Part shown: positions 1-9,902 of the stretch, one piece after another | Layout: every line of letters starts with the position of its first letter | How positions within the stretch are numbered: position 1 is the first letter of the stretch | Assembly: GCA_015501595.1 (NCBI GenBank) | Contig: JADNRX010001012.1 | Span: forward strand, 1-16,197 | Length of the DNA stretch: 16,197 bases | From: Hymenopellis radicata | Taxonomy: Eukaryota > Basidiomycota > Agaricomycetes > Agaricales > Physalacriaceae | Reading direction: 5' to 3' | Notes under the pieces: generated by a model | The model's input: only the letters and a program-made list of their open reading frames with translations | The model's database searches: none | Told to the model about the DNA's origin: nothing | Made by a program: the position numbers and the translations under genes

Positions 1-1744
1 GGACAAACAGTGAACACACTGATCGGCGAAGGTCAACTCTCATCAACGCGGAAACTGAGATCCTTGGTACTGCTATCTGCGTTAAGCTATAGCTATTGCT
101 ATGGCGCTGTTCCGATGGCCATAACACAACGCATCATTGAGGGATTGCGCAACGGAGACGATGAGATCGCCGCCAAGTCGGGGAACGCAGTTTTTGAGAC
201 TAGATTCTGAAGGGGACCCGTATCCTCTACCAGTGTCAGTGAATCCATCAAAACACCATAGACGCGCCAAATACAGTGACTGAGATCCCGGACCTAGCAG
301 TGGAAGAGGCCGTGTGATGAACAGAATCCAACGAGCCCCCACGGTCGCCAATAAGCCATTCGTTTGAGTAAATTGATGATCGGAAAGGCATTTCTGGCGT
401 GGTCTTCTACATTCAATCAGCTTCTTTAAATAAACTGAACAAGGTCGCCACCAACTGCGTAGTCGAGAGCAACAGTCTCCAGTGAGATGGTGCCTGTATG
501 CATACGGGCCCACTACTACCCACTAAGTAAAAAGTAGGTATAAATGGGATCCGGGGATCGTGGGCAAGTTGATCCATATTGAGCAAAAACGGCCACGTTG
601 TAACTGTCCCGAAAAGGACAAACGTCGAAAGGGTGAGGACGACATGTCCACCTCGAACCCCGAATCTAGAATCCGCGGTGTTTGCTGTCTACGTGTTAAA
701 TCAGCGCTGAAGAGCATAGCAGTAGTCGAAACGAACAATGCATCAGCAAAAGAAGCACGTCTAGTCAATAGCGGCATCACTACAAGCGATCCTCGTGTTT
801 GACGGAAAATGCATCTCCGTAGACCGTTAGGACAGAAAGTGAGCACTTGGAAAGACATGATAATTCGTGAGACACAAAGAAAAGAGGTGCTCCTTACTGG
901 TTATAATCCTTCCCTTTTCGATATGTTGCAGTTTCGTATTTACAACTACACTCTGGACGTCAAATGAATAATGAACACAGCCAGAACGCGGCCCACCATC
1001 GCACAAGTCTGCGCTCATCGGCGCAAATGGACATAAGCAACCGCTGGAGCGCCACGTTAGACGCCTTCTGGAGGTCATGAGTGTGTAATTACCGATACAT
1101 GAGACGACGGATTGGAACGCTATTAAAGGCGGTGCTTGTTTGAGAATCGAGCATTCCATCCTGACGCATTATGAGTCATTGAGCCGTAAGCAGTGGTTCG
1201 TATTAGGTTCGCCATCGAAAACCAAAGTGGAGTTGATTCTCGACATGTCATTAGTAACTCAGTACACCTAAAGAAGAGTCAACTCAGAAGGAACGATTGG
1301 AATTCAATAGCTTTACGTTCCAAATCGCTCTCGTATGAATGCCAATATTCGGGCACTCGGATACGATGAGTACTTGTTGTACGGATGTAACTTACTCGTT
1401 TCGTTTCGGGCACGCCAGGCCAGCGTAAAGAGTAATAATTATAGACATCCGGGTTGCTGATAGTATATGTTGGGTGAAGCGTCAAGAAAGCATCTAGAAA
1501 AATAAATTTTAGTTACATTCACTCACTCTTCTACCATATCCTTTTAATCATCGTAAATCGTGTCAGATCTTCGAGGCGGGCTCTCTGTCTGCCCCTCAGA
1601 ACACCTTCGCCCATGTCTACGACTCTCACAGCGTCGTCTCTGGAATCATCTAGCATACTCTTCAACTCACTATTATACTGACGTTCCTCTTTACCCTCCC
1701 CAATTGGTGGCCGCCCAAAGTCATTCTCTGGATCCTCAGCCCGA
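1..1744. other. Left flank without a recognisable gene
   Basis: No stretch here gives a protein I recognise, and no set of short open frames joins through plausible GT-AG introns into a known family. One frame at about 10-210 on the plus strand (ending AVFETRF, then a stop) has a protein-like composition and could be the last exon of a gene entering from the left. I cannot name it. The 3' flank of the minus-strand TAPT1 gene occupies the right-hand part. No tRNA, rRNA or array structure was seen. Confidence 0.5.
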
Positions 1745-3202
1745 CTAGCGCCTCCTGACTATCCGTCTAGCCGTCGCATAGCTGACCAGATTCACTCCAA
1801 GAATGATCTTCAAACCCAGGAAGCACAGCCAGAAGAGCAGACCCATCATACCCCATTTGAGGTCAATTTCTCCGATGCTTTGACCCGCGATGAGGACGGA
1901 GAGCACCGCCAGCGGCAACGGTGCAAACCCTAGCCGGCGCGCAACCAGTGGCGACTGGTCGACATATGTGTGCTTCCTGCGTCCCACCGCGCTGCCTGAG
2001 GTGAGATCACGACACAGGACATCCATGAAACGCGCGTATACGGAGGGTCGAATATGATTGTATTTGGTGATAAACGCGTGCTTGAGCGAATCAACAACAC
2101 ACTCCGAAAGAATTACCGTCAAAACCGGGTATCCAATTGTCCACAACACACCCGCTTGTGACCAGCCAAAGCTCCTGGGCAACAGCGCATCGTGATCAAA
2201 GTGAGCTGCACTGCCAGTGAGCTCGATGAGGTTGCGAAAAGCAACGGCGGAGAGCATCAGCGACAGGGTAAAGCGCTCGACGATATCCGCGCAAGTGAGC
2301 TGGAAAAGAATCTCCTTTTCGAACTTTTTAAACACAGAGGCTTTGATTTCGACGAACTGATTTGACACCAGCAGGGTGAGGAGGGCGTGGTCATAGGAAT
2401 TTATCGCGACGTTGAGGGATATGAGCTGGTACACCATGACGAGTGAGTGCCCAACAGTGTACAGTGTGGCGAGAAAAAAGTACAGGACGGTACGGAATGA
2501 GGTGGGAGAGAGACTAGAACGGGAGAAGAGGCAGTCCAAAATGTCTTGTCCAATGGACGCGCATAGACGATCCGCTATTTCTAGCGCGTTGAATATGACA
2601 TATAATTTGATAGTATCCTGGCCGCGTATGCTGTGGTAGATCTTGCTCGGGTCGGTAAGGGGGCCGCAAATTAGCACAGTCAACACGAATAGCGAGACCC
2701 GCAGCAAGTCAGCCTTCTGGGACGGCGCCACGCGTTTCAAGGACAACACTCTGTAGAGTGCAAGGACGAAGCGAATGGGAAGGACGGTGAATGTGTACAG
2801 AAACGAGTCCAGACAAAGAAGGAAACCAAAGCTCATGATCTAAGCATTTTGAGTGCAAAATTGGCGCGAAATGAAGCAGCACACCTGTTCGATGGCTATG
2901 GGTATATTCAAAAAGTTGCTGACCCGCTCCCACTTGAGTTCTTGATGGGAATCAAAGTCCGTAGCGAGAAGTTCCTCGCGCAGGTAGTCCCAAAGCGAGA
3001 AAGGTGGGGGTGGCATCTCTGTGAACGTTGCCGACGTTGGGGACACCAGGCCCGTCGAGGGCGGTGACGGCGAGATGGGGGTCGGCGGCAGCGAGGCGTA
3101 CGCGAGGGGCACATCGTTGGTGGTAATAACGTGGGTCGGGCTTAGCGACGCTGGCCGGCGACGTCGCCATCCGTCTAACTTGGATTTCGCTTTGCGAGCC
3201 AT
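1745..3202 (-). CDS. TAPT1/Emp65-family multi-pass membrane protein
   Basis: This gene has two exons, 3202-2885 and 2839-1745, joined by a 45-base phase-0 intron (2884-2840, GT...TTAG), giving 470 residues. The start is the ATG at 3202; an in-frame TGA lies directly before it. Residues 1-66 are basic and then Ser/Pro/Thr-rich. The conserved TAPT1 block starts near residue 68 (SLWDYLREEL...FLNIPIAIEQ) and continues across the splice into IMSFGFLLCLDSFLYTFTVL, which is characteristic of the family. Several hydrophobic segments follow and the C-terminus is arginine-rich. Yeast Emp65 is an ER membrane protein that works with Slp1 to protect soluble proteins in the lumen; animal TAPT1 is linked to cilia and development. 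ER membrane location is inferred. At 470 residues it is shorter than yeast or human members (roughly 550-570), mostly at the N-terminus. A transposon sits 88 bases upstream of the ATG. Confidence 0.9.
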
Positions 3203-3283
3203 TCAAGTCATGGTGGTCATGGGCAACACGTAAATGAGAGAAGGTTCGGATGTCCGTTCCGGGAACCGGTCCTTCGCAGTGGA

Positions 3284-3290
3284 CTCTTTG
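3284..3290. repeat. Left target-site duplication CTCTTTG
   Basis: The seven bases CTCTTTG directly abut the outer end of the left terminal inverted repeat. The same seven bases in the same orientation abut the outer end of the right repeat at 7054-7060. This is the pattern left by staggered-cut insertion of a DNA transposon. The base pair at the boundary (G3290/C7054) is also complementary, so a 33-base inverted repeat with a 5-base TCTTT duplication is a less likely alternative. Confidence 0.85.
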
Positions 3291-3322
3291 TGGTGGTGGG
3301 CATCCGACGGGTCCGTGATGGC
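3291..3322 (+). repeat. Left terminal inverted repeat (32 bp)
   Basis: The repeat begins TGGTGGTGGGCATCC and ends GTCCGTGATGGC. Its reverse complement is found base for base at 7022-7053. Matching ends at the inner boundary (AGTATG here; the opposite end reads differently), so the repeat is 32 bases. It is the likely binding and cleavage site for the element's own protein. Confidence 0.9.
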
Positions 3323-3677
3323 AGTATGTCCTTGTTTGGCAAGGCCGTCTCCCAGCCAAAATCCGTGAGTACTGATGTGCTCGAGCGTCAGCGGTTGACT
3401 CACCCACCCGGCTACTCTCGGCATGAGGGCAAATATGATTTTAGTCCGATACCTACATTCTAGCAATAGCTCGTGTAATTATTTACTTTGGAAGTAACAT
3501 ATCTTGTGTTGTTCTCACCAAGTGTTCTATCTGACAGCATATCCTATTGCCATAATATTGCTATCAAGGTGCAATAAAATGCCTAGTAGAAATTGCAAGC
3601 AGTAGTGTAGTCAATCCTTTTGAGGCGATCGTACAAGATTTTGCCTGCTAACGCGCCTGTCACGTCACGGTTACACA

Positions 3678-3715
3678 ACGCGTCAATACAGGTCAACACC
3701 CCAACAGACGCGTCA
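3678..3715 (+). promoter_or_regulatory. Two ACGCGTCA (MCB-like) boxes upstream of the transposase gene
   Basis: ACGCGTCA occurs at 3678-3685 and again at 3708-3715, 30 bases apart and about 80-117 bases before the ATG at 3795. The sequence fits ACGCGTNA, the consensus bound by the yeast G1/S factor MBF. A related factor is conserved in fungi, but binding in this organism is inference. The two copies and the proximal-promoter position are what make the match notable. Confidence 0.35.
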
Positions 3716-3794
3716 AACTCACATTTAACGTCTAGATAACTACAGGTAGGTGGCGAAACACAATACAAAGCTTAAAATAATATCTGCACTTTAG

Positions 3795-6700
3795 ATGGGA
3801 CTGTCTAAAGGCAGTACACGGGCCAATAAGGACCGCGGTGCTCGCTTGAAGGCTGCGCGCGAGGCCAAACAGAAAAAACGCGCCGACGAGGCCAACAAGG
3901 AGAACCGCAACGAATCCCCCATCGATCCAGCAGTCCAAGCTGCAAATGAGCGTGCCGACAAAGAGAAAGCACGCGCGGACAAGGAACAGGCCCGGGCAGA
4001 ACGCGCGGAAGCAGAGGCAAAGCAGGCAAAAAAGGATGCTAGAAATGCACGTAACCGTGAAAAAAGGCTGCGAAAGCGCAAAGCAGCTTGGCTTCGCAAG
4101 GAAAGAGAGCAGGAGGAGAAGGTCAAGGCTGCATATGACCAGGCGGAAGCTCGTGTTCGAACTGCAGTTGCAGACGGTGCCCGTAACCTAAAGAAACTCG
4201 AGAAGCAACTTAACGAGGCCACATCGAAACTCCAGAGCGCGCACGCTGACACCGAAAGCTTCAAGGCTCTATCCTACGAACACAAGGCCGACCTTATCGT
4301 ACTCCAAAAGACAGTTCGTAACCTAAAACGAACTGCTGCTCGCGCCCGAGCTCTACGGAAACGTGTTCTGGAGAAGAGTCATGAGCGACGCCTCTTAGCG
4401 AAGATGAAGGTTAAACACGCGTACAAACCTTCGATTCGCGCACTCGTGCGTACTCTCGTATCCTGCGGATGTTCGGAGGGGAAAGTCGGCGAACTCGTCA
4501 AAGAGGTAGCTGGCATTTTCGGTGTGACCATCGATAAGGTCTTGACGCGTCGAACGGTGCGCCGTATCGTTCTGGAGGGTCTGGTTATGGCAAGGGCACA
4601 GCTAGGGCATGAGATGAAGCTTACCGAAGGTATGTATGCATCCTCACAAGGTTCCATCAGTTAAACATACCACAGACATCACGATGAGTGGCGATGGAAC
4701 TTCCCGTCGCAATATCAATTACCAGGCACATCATGCAACGTACCGAGTGCTTGAGGTACTTGCAGATGGATCTGTACGTCTGGCGGACAAAGCGACAACG
4801 CGTTTCCTGGGTATTCGATCCACAGTAGATCATTCGACAGAGAAATCAAAGGAGTCCTGGGTCCGCGTCCTACAGGAGATATCGTCCATCTACAATGACT
4901 CTCCCCTTGCGAAGCGCACAGCATCTGCTGCCTTTGACCTTCGTGCCATCTGTCGAAAGCTCCGAGGAATGTCCAGCGATCACGCCAACGGTGAGAAGGC
5001 AACTGCCGAGGCTATGGGCGAATTGAAACGCGAGGAGACAATGATGGGTCTTGGAGAGGATCGGAAGGCTTCGATGGATGTCGCCGAGTTTGAAAGCCTC
5101 ATGCGTGAGTGGAACGGAAAGAAGATGGATGATGCGGGAGGATTTGCCGCGTATATGGCGTTGTCGCCAGAGAGACGCGCCGTGTTGGATATCGCGACCG
5201 TCAACGCGATGATGAAGAGTCTAGGCGAGGAACAGTTTCAGACATTGCCGAAGGAAGAGCAACGTTTGCTTACCTTGTTCGTCTGGTCCGGATGCTGTAT
5301 GCATAAGGACCAGAATAGCTTCAAAGGTGGTAATACAGCGATGATGGCGGCATGGCAGGCACTCGGGCTCCAAGGACCTATCACACTCGCCAACAAAGCT
5401 AACGCGAACATCTTGAAGAAGGTTGTCGCGCCGGAGATGGGCGGGAAGGAGGCGACGGAAGCTGAGGTCGCTGCGCTTGAGGCGTCAACTTGTGGAGGGG
5501 CAAAGACGGCTGCACTAGCTGGCGCCATCTTCAATCATCGGTCGGACAAGAAAGGACAAGGGGATACACACACCATCATCCTCAGCCACAAGCTCGACAC
5601 GCTCATTCGGCGGTTCCCACAGGTGAACAACACGCGCTTCGGAAGTCACGGCGAAGCAGCGGGTGAGCTACTCGTCCATCTAGAGGAATATCGGGAGTTC
5701 CTTCGCCATATCAAGACGAAGAAGGTCTCCGACTCGTGGACTAACATCGAGTTGAACGTCTATAACGCACTACACGATGACCCAACACTCACCGAGCTTG
5801 CTGCCATGGCGCTCTACCAGCAGCTGATTACCCATCCCTACATGCGAATGGTTCGGGTTCCCGAAGAGGCGGCAAAGAACGCGCTGTCACTGGGACCAAT
5901 GCACGCCGAGCTTCGAGAGCACATTCAGAAGCTTATCGAGTCGCCCGACCTTGTCCTTGATTTCGCGACAGATTCCTATGTTACAGCTGCGTTTGATGCA
6001 AAGCCGTACGAACGTCCCGAGGTTGTCCAAGCTATCGAAAAGCTGGTGGCTGAGGGACATCTGAAGCACTTGAAGGAAATATTCGTGAGCTTTCTGAAAG
6101 GTGCCAACGTTACATGGCTCCGTTTCTCCTCGGAGTACGCACCTGGTGGTCTTATTGATGGACTGACAGACGAAGAGAAGGCGCGCGCCTTCATGAATGC
6201 AACCAACGACCGTAATGAAGGTGCTCTCGGATCGTGGTGCGTGTATACGCGGAACAATCCATCATCAACGATGACAACGCACAACGCGCTGGCGATGTTC
6301 TCCCGGAATCACACGCAGCAGTTTGTCAACGCGTTCTTTGGGGCAGACGACCATGTCTGGGCGATGCGCAAAGCAAGAGAGATTGATGCAGCAGGATGGG
6401 AAAAAGCGCGACGGAGAGAGCAGGCCGAGTTCGAGTTGCGCATGGTAGAGATGAAGAGAGTCAAGATTGCGAAGAGGAAAGAGCAAGCCGACCAAAGAAG
6501 ACACGAGTTGGATTCCACGCCCTTGATCCCTGACCTCGAGGTGATCCCGGGGCTGACCATCAAGAAATTAGACATTCAGCTTGACAAACTACGCCTCTTA
6601 TGGGGATCCAACATCGTTATCCCCAAGAAATCACACATCAAGAAGTCACAGGAGAAGAAGGATGCTCTCAAAGACGCATTCCGGACTCACCAACGTCTAT

Positions 6701-6822
6701 TGTTGGAGAAAGGATGTCTCCCTGAGGTCCCCAGAGACACCACCTTCGATTCCGACACTCTGGAGGTGACTGTCGAGGCCTGGCATGCGGAAGACGACGA
6801 GGAGATGGACGAGTCTGATTGA
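3795..6822 (+). CDS. Transposase-like protein: N-terminal coiled coil plus RNase H/DDE-like core
   Basis: Two exons, 3795-4629 and 4676-6822, are joined by a 46-base phase-1 intron (GTATGT...CCACAG), giving 993 residues. A TAG lies directly before the ATG. Residues 40-195 are a Lys/Glu/Arg/Ala-rich coiled coil. Residues 210-262 look like a helix-turn-helix module (RALVRTLVSCG...RRTVRRIVLEG). The core begins just after the splice. D285 lies in MSGDGTSRRNINY and D380 in MSSDHANGEK. C485-x2-H488 lies in SGCCMHKDQN, and E793 in NDRNEGALG. Many DDE transposases have two Asp, then a C(2)H motif, then a Glu after a long insertion, in this order. The tail (about 850-993) is highly charged and ends acidic. 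I recall similar hypothetical proteins recurring in Agaricomycetes but know no named family. It would act in the nucleus on the element ends. Assignment as transposase rests on the motifs and on the flanking inverted repeats. Confidence 0.8.
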
Positions 6823-7021
6823 CTTCATATAGAAATTCTGATCAGAGTCTGATTTCTCGCGCGGTGCTGTCTATTTTTATATTATACACCCACTAGATGT
6901 ACATTTGTGTCGTAGCCTACTCAAAAACAACGATTCGTCGCCAGATTCAAGAGGACACGCATTGGACGACTGCATGCACACTTTCGAGCCGGTTATCAAT
7001 AAGTGACCGGGCAATTGATGG

Positions 7022-7053
7022 GCCATCACGGACCCGTCGGATGCCCACCACCA
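7022..7053 (-). repeat. Right terminal inverted repeat (32 bp)
   Basis: This is the exact reverse complement of 3291-3322, starting GCCATCACGGACC and ending CCCACCACCA at the outer edge. No mismatch is seen over 32 bases, which argues for a young insertion. Confidence 0.9.
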
Positions 7054-7060
7054 CTCTTTG
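7054..7060. repeat. Right target-site duplication CTCTTTG
   Basis: Same seven bases and orientation as 3284-3290, directly outside the right inverted repeat. An uninterrupted ancestral site would have joined 3203-3290 directly to 7061 onward. Confidence 0.85.
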
Positions 7061-8029
7061 CCCAGCAAGTGGTGCAATACCTCAATTTGTTTGGGGGCGT
7101 AGTATTACACGCCACAAGTATCTGCTCTTCCACGTCTCTCAGGACGTTTCCAAAGTATCTGAAGTACTACAATATATTTCAAGCACATTGGCATACTTAC
7201 CTGCTTACACCCACTCGCTACAGCCACTTGGAATTCAGTCTGACTTTTCTAAACGGACGCGTATGACCTCGCTCATATGAATGCCAATTTGCGGCCGTGA
7301 TTCCCAGGATTGTAATGGCACCCCGGTGGACATCATCTAAGTATTCTCCCACTGATTTCCACCATAAACGCCTAATATCAGGCCGAAACGACACAAAAAT
7401 CTTCAGGATACTATTCAACAAAGCTTAGTTAACATTGCAAGCGAATAAGCGCAGATCGGCTTGTGACAGGTATGATCGTGCGGGGTGTGGTGCGGGCTTC
7501 TTTGGTCTCTTGACGAGCGACGACGACGACGGGCGGCAAGCATTGGGTCTCTGGTGCGTTTTACTATCTCCTCTGTGATAGTCGTGGCTCACTGGCAATA
7601 GATATCGCGAACAGGACCTGCGCGTCATTGCACCTTTGACTGGATGAAAGAGGTACGTAAGTCTGAGGCCATTGATCTTCAAAGCTGACGAGAACTTCAA
7701 GTCCTCTAACATTGATACTCAGTGAAGCGCGCTTCCCCACTGGTGATAAACTACTCTTTCCACTCCCAGGTATCTACTACTAGGTGAAATTTCAAGTGAA
7801 GGCTGCTCATGACGATTCCGTCAACAGACAGATCTTTAAATTCAATCAAGACTTTCGACGCCTAACGAATTCTCTATTTCCTGGACCTACCCTCTTATCT
7901 ATCGATAATTTCGCCTGACTGCTCTATTGCCCATCGGCTAGATTTCCCTTTCCCCATCGCTCAAGATATCTACGAATTTCATGCAACCGCATCCCTGCTT
8001 ATAATCTGCAACATCTCCAATATCTCATT
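7061..8029. other. Non-coding stretch between transposon and Rua1-like gene
   Basis: No gene is recognised in these 969 bases. Before the transposon inserted, the left part was the upstream region of the minus-strand TAPT1 gene and probably contains its original promoter. The last 200 bases or so before 8030 are pyrimidine-rich (runs such as CTTTCCACTCCC and TTTCCCTTTCCCC), typical of a fungal promoter or 5' leader on the plus strand. A 95-codon open frame on the minus strand (7425-7712) has no family resemblance I can see. A short direct-repeat partner of a sequence near 1300-1350 lies at 7228-7294. Confidence 0.55.
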
Positions 8030-9527
8030 ATGATGACAGCCGACGTATTTCTATCACAGCTAAACAACATGGGCAGTCCGTTTCGCGAGCGCGTCGTTCC
8101 GGAAACGCGAACGTCGCAGTTTTTGCAACAGGAGGATGACTTTGAATTCGGAGCAAGTCAGAGCTCTTCATCGGCATTTGGTTCGCAGTATGGCCCCTTA
8201 TCAGACGCGTCCCTCGACATACCCGAAGGCATCAGCACAATACGGGGTTCGCCATTTACGTACAAGACACGCAGCGAGGAAAGCTCGCCATTCCGATATG
8301 GATACACTTTGGGAGGAGTCGTGTCACCGTTTTCAGCCTCGCCTTTTGGGTTAGGTTCGCCTTACAAAAGGAGATGGGGAAGCGAAAGTCCAGTTATGCG
8401 GAAGGACGACTTTGGTGCTTTGGCCAGTGCTGCAGACCTTGGTACTATTCTTGGAAATATGGCTAGTAGAGAGCTCGAATTTGCAGACGTGCGGCGCGAG
8501 ACGCCGATGCCGATACGCCTGAGCAGGAAAGCCTTTGGTGCGAGCAGCCCATTGACACCGGTTCCACCTTCAGGAGCAACCAAAAGGCGGAAGGTCAGCA
8601 TCGCAAGTGCGTCGGAACAGGATGAGACGAGTTCGCCAGCACGTTCGTCGCCCATTCGTCCTCGTGAACGGTCGATTCGACTACGCGCTCGTCAGCTCTC
8701 AGGTACCAAAAGTCAGGCCTCTTCACCGTTATCCTCCCCATCCAGGCCCCCGATCCAACGTCCGGCGACGCCTCCGAGTCCAATTCGCGCCATGCGCCAG
8801 CTGCCGGACGGTACACAAGTGACGGAAGGCTTTCCAAGATGGTATAGGGCATTTCCGAAGATCAAGACGGGGGTGTAGGTGGAGCCGGGGCAGCGAAGAA
8901 TACGAATGGCGGTCTTGTTGGAAGAAAGAAGGATACAGGAGAAGAAGGTGCAGGGGAGGAAGGGGCAGTGGCAGACTTGGGTGAAGACGATTTGTATACC
9001 CCGCGATGGGTCAAGGGCCGCGGTACAAGCAAAATGGGGCTCTGTCCAGTTTGCGGAGAGGAAGGAAAATCGAAGTGGTTTGCTATGAAGTTTAGCGCGT
9101 ACAAGTAAGTATTTACTTTTCTTCTGTCGCGCAATTGTTCATCGAATCTCCCAGTTATCACATGCAGTATGCGCATGGGATAAGCGCTGCGACTAATCGT
9201 CCATTCGATCCGCCAGTGAAGACTCGCATTGGCCCACCCTCTCCGTCAGAGTCGGCATCTACGTCTTCCTCGAGTTCCTCCAAGTCCAAGGTCAAGTCCC
9301 TGTCACGCAAAGAGTCCTCGTCGTCCCAATCTTCATCGTCCTCCTTCTCTTCGTCGGGTGATAAGGAAAGAAAGGGAATTAATTTAAAACCAGAGCATGA
9401 GAAGCTATACGGGTTGTGTGGAAGGTGCGATATGTGGGTTCCAGTGGAAGGTTTGAAGGATGCTCCAGTGAAGGTTCCAGAGATGGTGTGGTGGAAGCAT
9501 GCGAGGGGGTGTGGGGCACGGGGGTAA
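8030..9527 (+). CDS. Rua1-type transcription regulator (Rua1_C domain)
   Basis: The ATG at 8030 opens a 282-codon frame rich in SPF/SSP motifs that reaches FPRWYRAFPKI. The C-terminal Rua1 domain then continues in another frame: DLYTPRWVKGRG...GLCPVCGE...WFAMKFSAYNYHMQYAHGIS, and finally LCGRCDMWVPVEGLKDAPVKV...WWKHARGC. A 50-base intron (9105-9154) cleanly yields SAYNYHMQYAHG. The Cys and His pairs are likely zinc ligands. The link near 8873 is uncertain. Either a poor intron (for example 8873-8928) restores frame, or one G is missing from the G5 run at 8869-8873; with G6 the frame stays open through a Gly/Glu-rich stretch. A poly-serine tract (about 9250-9355) interrupts the domain. In Ustilago maydis, Rua1 switches on ustilagic acid biosynthesis genes; the target genes here are unknown. 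Nuclear location is inferred. The stop is at 9525-9527. Confidence 0.8.
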
Positions 9528-9902
9528 GTTTTTACATGCGGCTTGCCGTGTCTTTTGCTACTATGGTTGGAACTTGGGACTATCAGTCGTGTTGTCGTAT
9601 TCTGCATTGTATTTGTTTTCGGATTGTATGCTGTATTGCTCGATGTATTGCTATCCTGTTGTTACGCTTTCCCATATAGAATTGAACCTTTAGAATCGCA
9701 TTTCGTTCGAATCAATACCCTGGTTGAGGAAGGAGGTGAAGGCGGAAATTTCCTTTCGTGGAAATTTTCGATCATGATTTTTCGCACGTGCATCTTGTCC
9801 TCATACCTTGAACTCACGACTGCTAGGCTGCGATTTATAACACTGAGGGCTTAGACAGGCCTTTAATCTAAGCTCAACGGTGGGCAGCGAAAGAACTCAA
9901 TC
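9528..9902. other. Intergenic region with an E-box-like palindrome
   Basis: No gene is seen in these 375 bases. A GCACGTGC palindrome lies at 9784-9791, about 110 bases before the start of the DCAF13-like copy. It matches the core of bHLH factor sites, but use is unproven. GGAAATTT-type short repeats lie around 9745-9770. A hydrophobic open frame here is most simply the 3' region of the preceding gene. Confidence 0.4.

Larger units (their letters stand above)
3291..7053 (+). mobile_element. Complete DNA transposon with TIRs and one transposase-like gene
   Basis: The element is 3763 bases long. It is bounded by perfect 32-base inverted repeats (3291-3322 and 7022-7053) and flanked by the direct duplication CTCTTTG. 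It carries one spliced gene (3795-6822) with no frame breaks. The 5' non-coding part (3323-3794) is 472 bases and the 3' part (6823-7021) is 199 bases; the latter has an AT-rich stretch near 6870 that could hold the polyadenylation region. Inverted-repeat matching stops after base 32, and I saw no obvious subterminal repeats. Undamaged ends, duplication and gene indicate a recent insertion and possibly an autonomous element. The superfamily is not assigned: the duplication is 7 bases, while hAT elements usually make 8, Mutator-like 9-11 and CACTA 2-3. Confidence 0.88.

Noticed and set aside
82..513. 143-codon minus-strand open frame in the left flank
   Set aside because: No domain or family resemblance, odd composition and no plausible splice partners; treated as chance.
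3284..3322. 33-base inverted repeat with a 5-base duplication TCTTT
   Set aside because: It would leave two extra flank matches unexplained; a 32-base repeat with 7-base CTCTTTG accounts for more matches.
3791..4264. 157-codon minus-strand frame rich in Ser/Ala/Arg/Phe
   Set aside because: It is the antisense shadow of the Lys/Glu-rich coiled-coil exon of the transposase gene.
4636..4675. Separate start codon at 4636 for the catalytic half as an independent gene
   Set aside because: These bases lie within a canonical 46-base intron whose removal fuses the two halves in frame (MKLTEDITMSGDGTS).
7425..7712. 95-codon minus-strand frame between transposon and Rua1-like gene
   Set aside because: No recognisable family and a composition typical of random sequence; it could be leader of the TAPT1 gene but no splice link was found.
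9690..9720. GTTCGAATC resembling a tRNA T-loop
   Set aside because: Flanking bases do not pair as a T-stem and no anticodon or acceptor arm can be built.
9528..9854. Hydrophobic extension of the Rua1-like protein through a GTAAGT...CAG intron at the stop codon
   Set aside because: The resulting Val/Leu/Cys/Phe-rich tail has no counterpart in Rua1 proteins; the stop at 9525-9527 right after WWKHARGC fits the domain end better.
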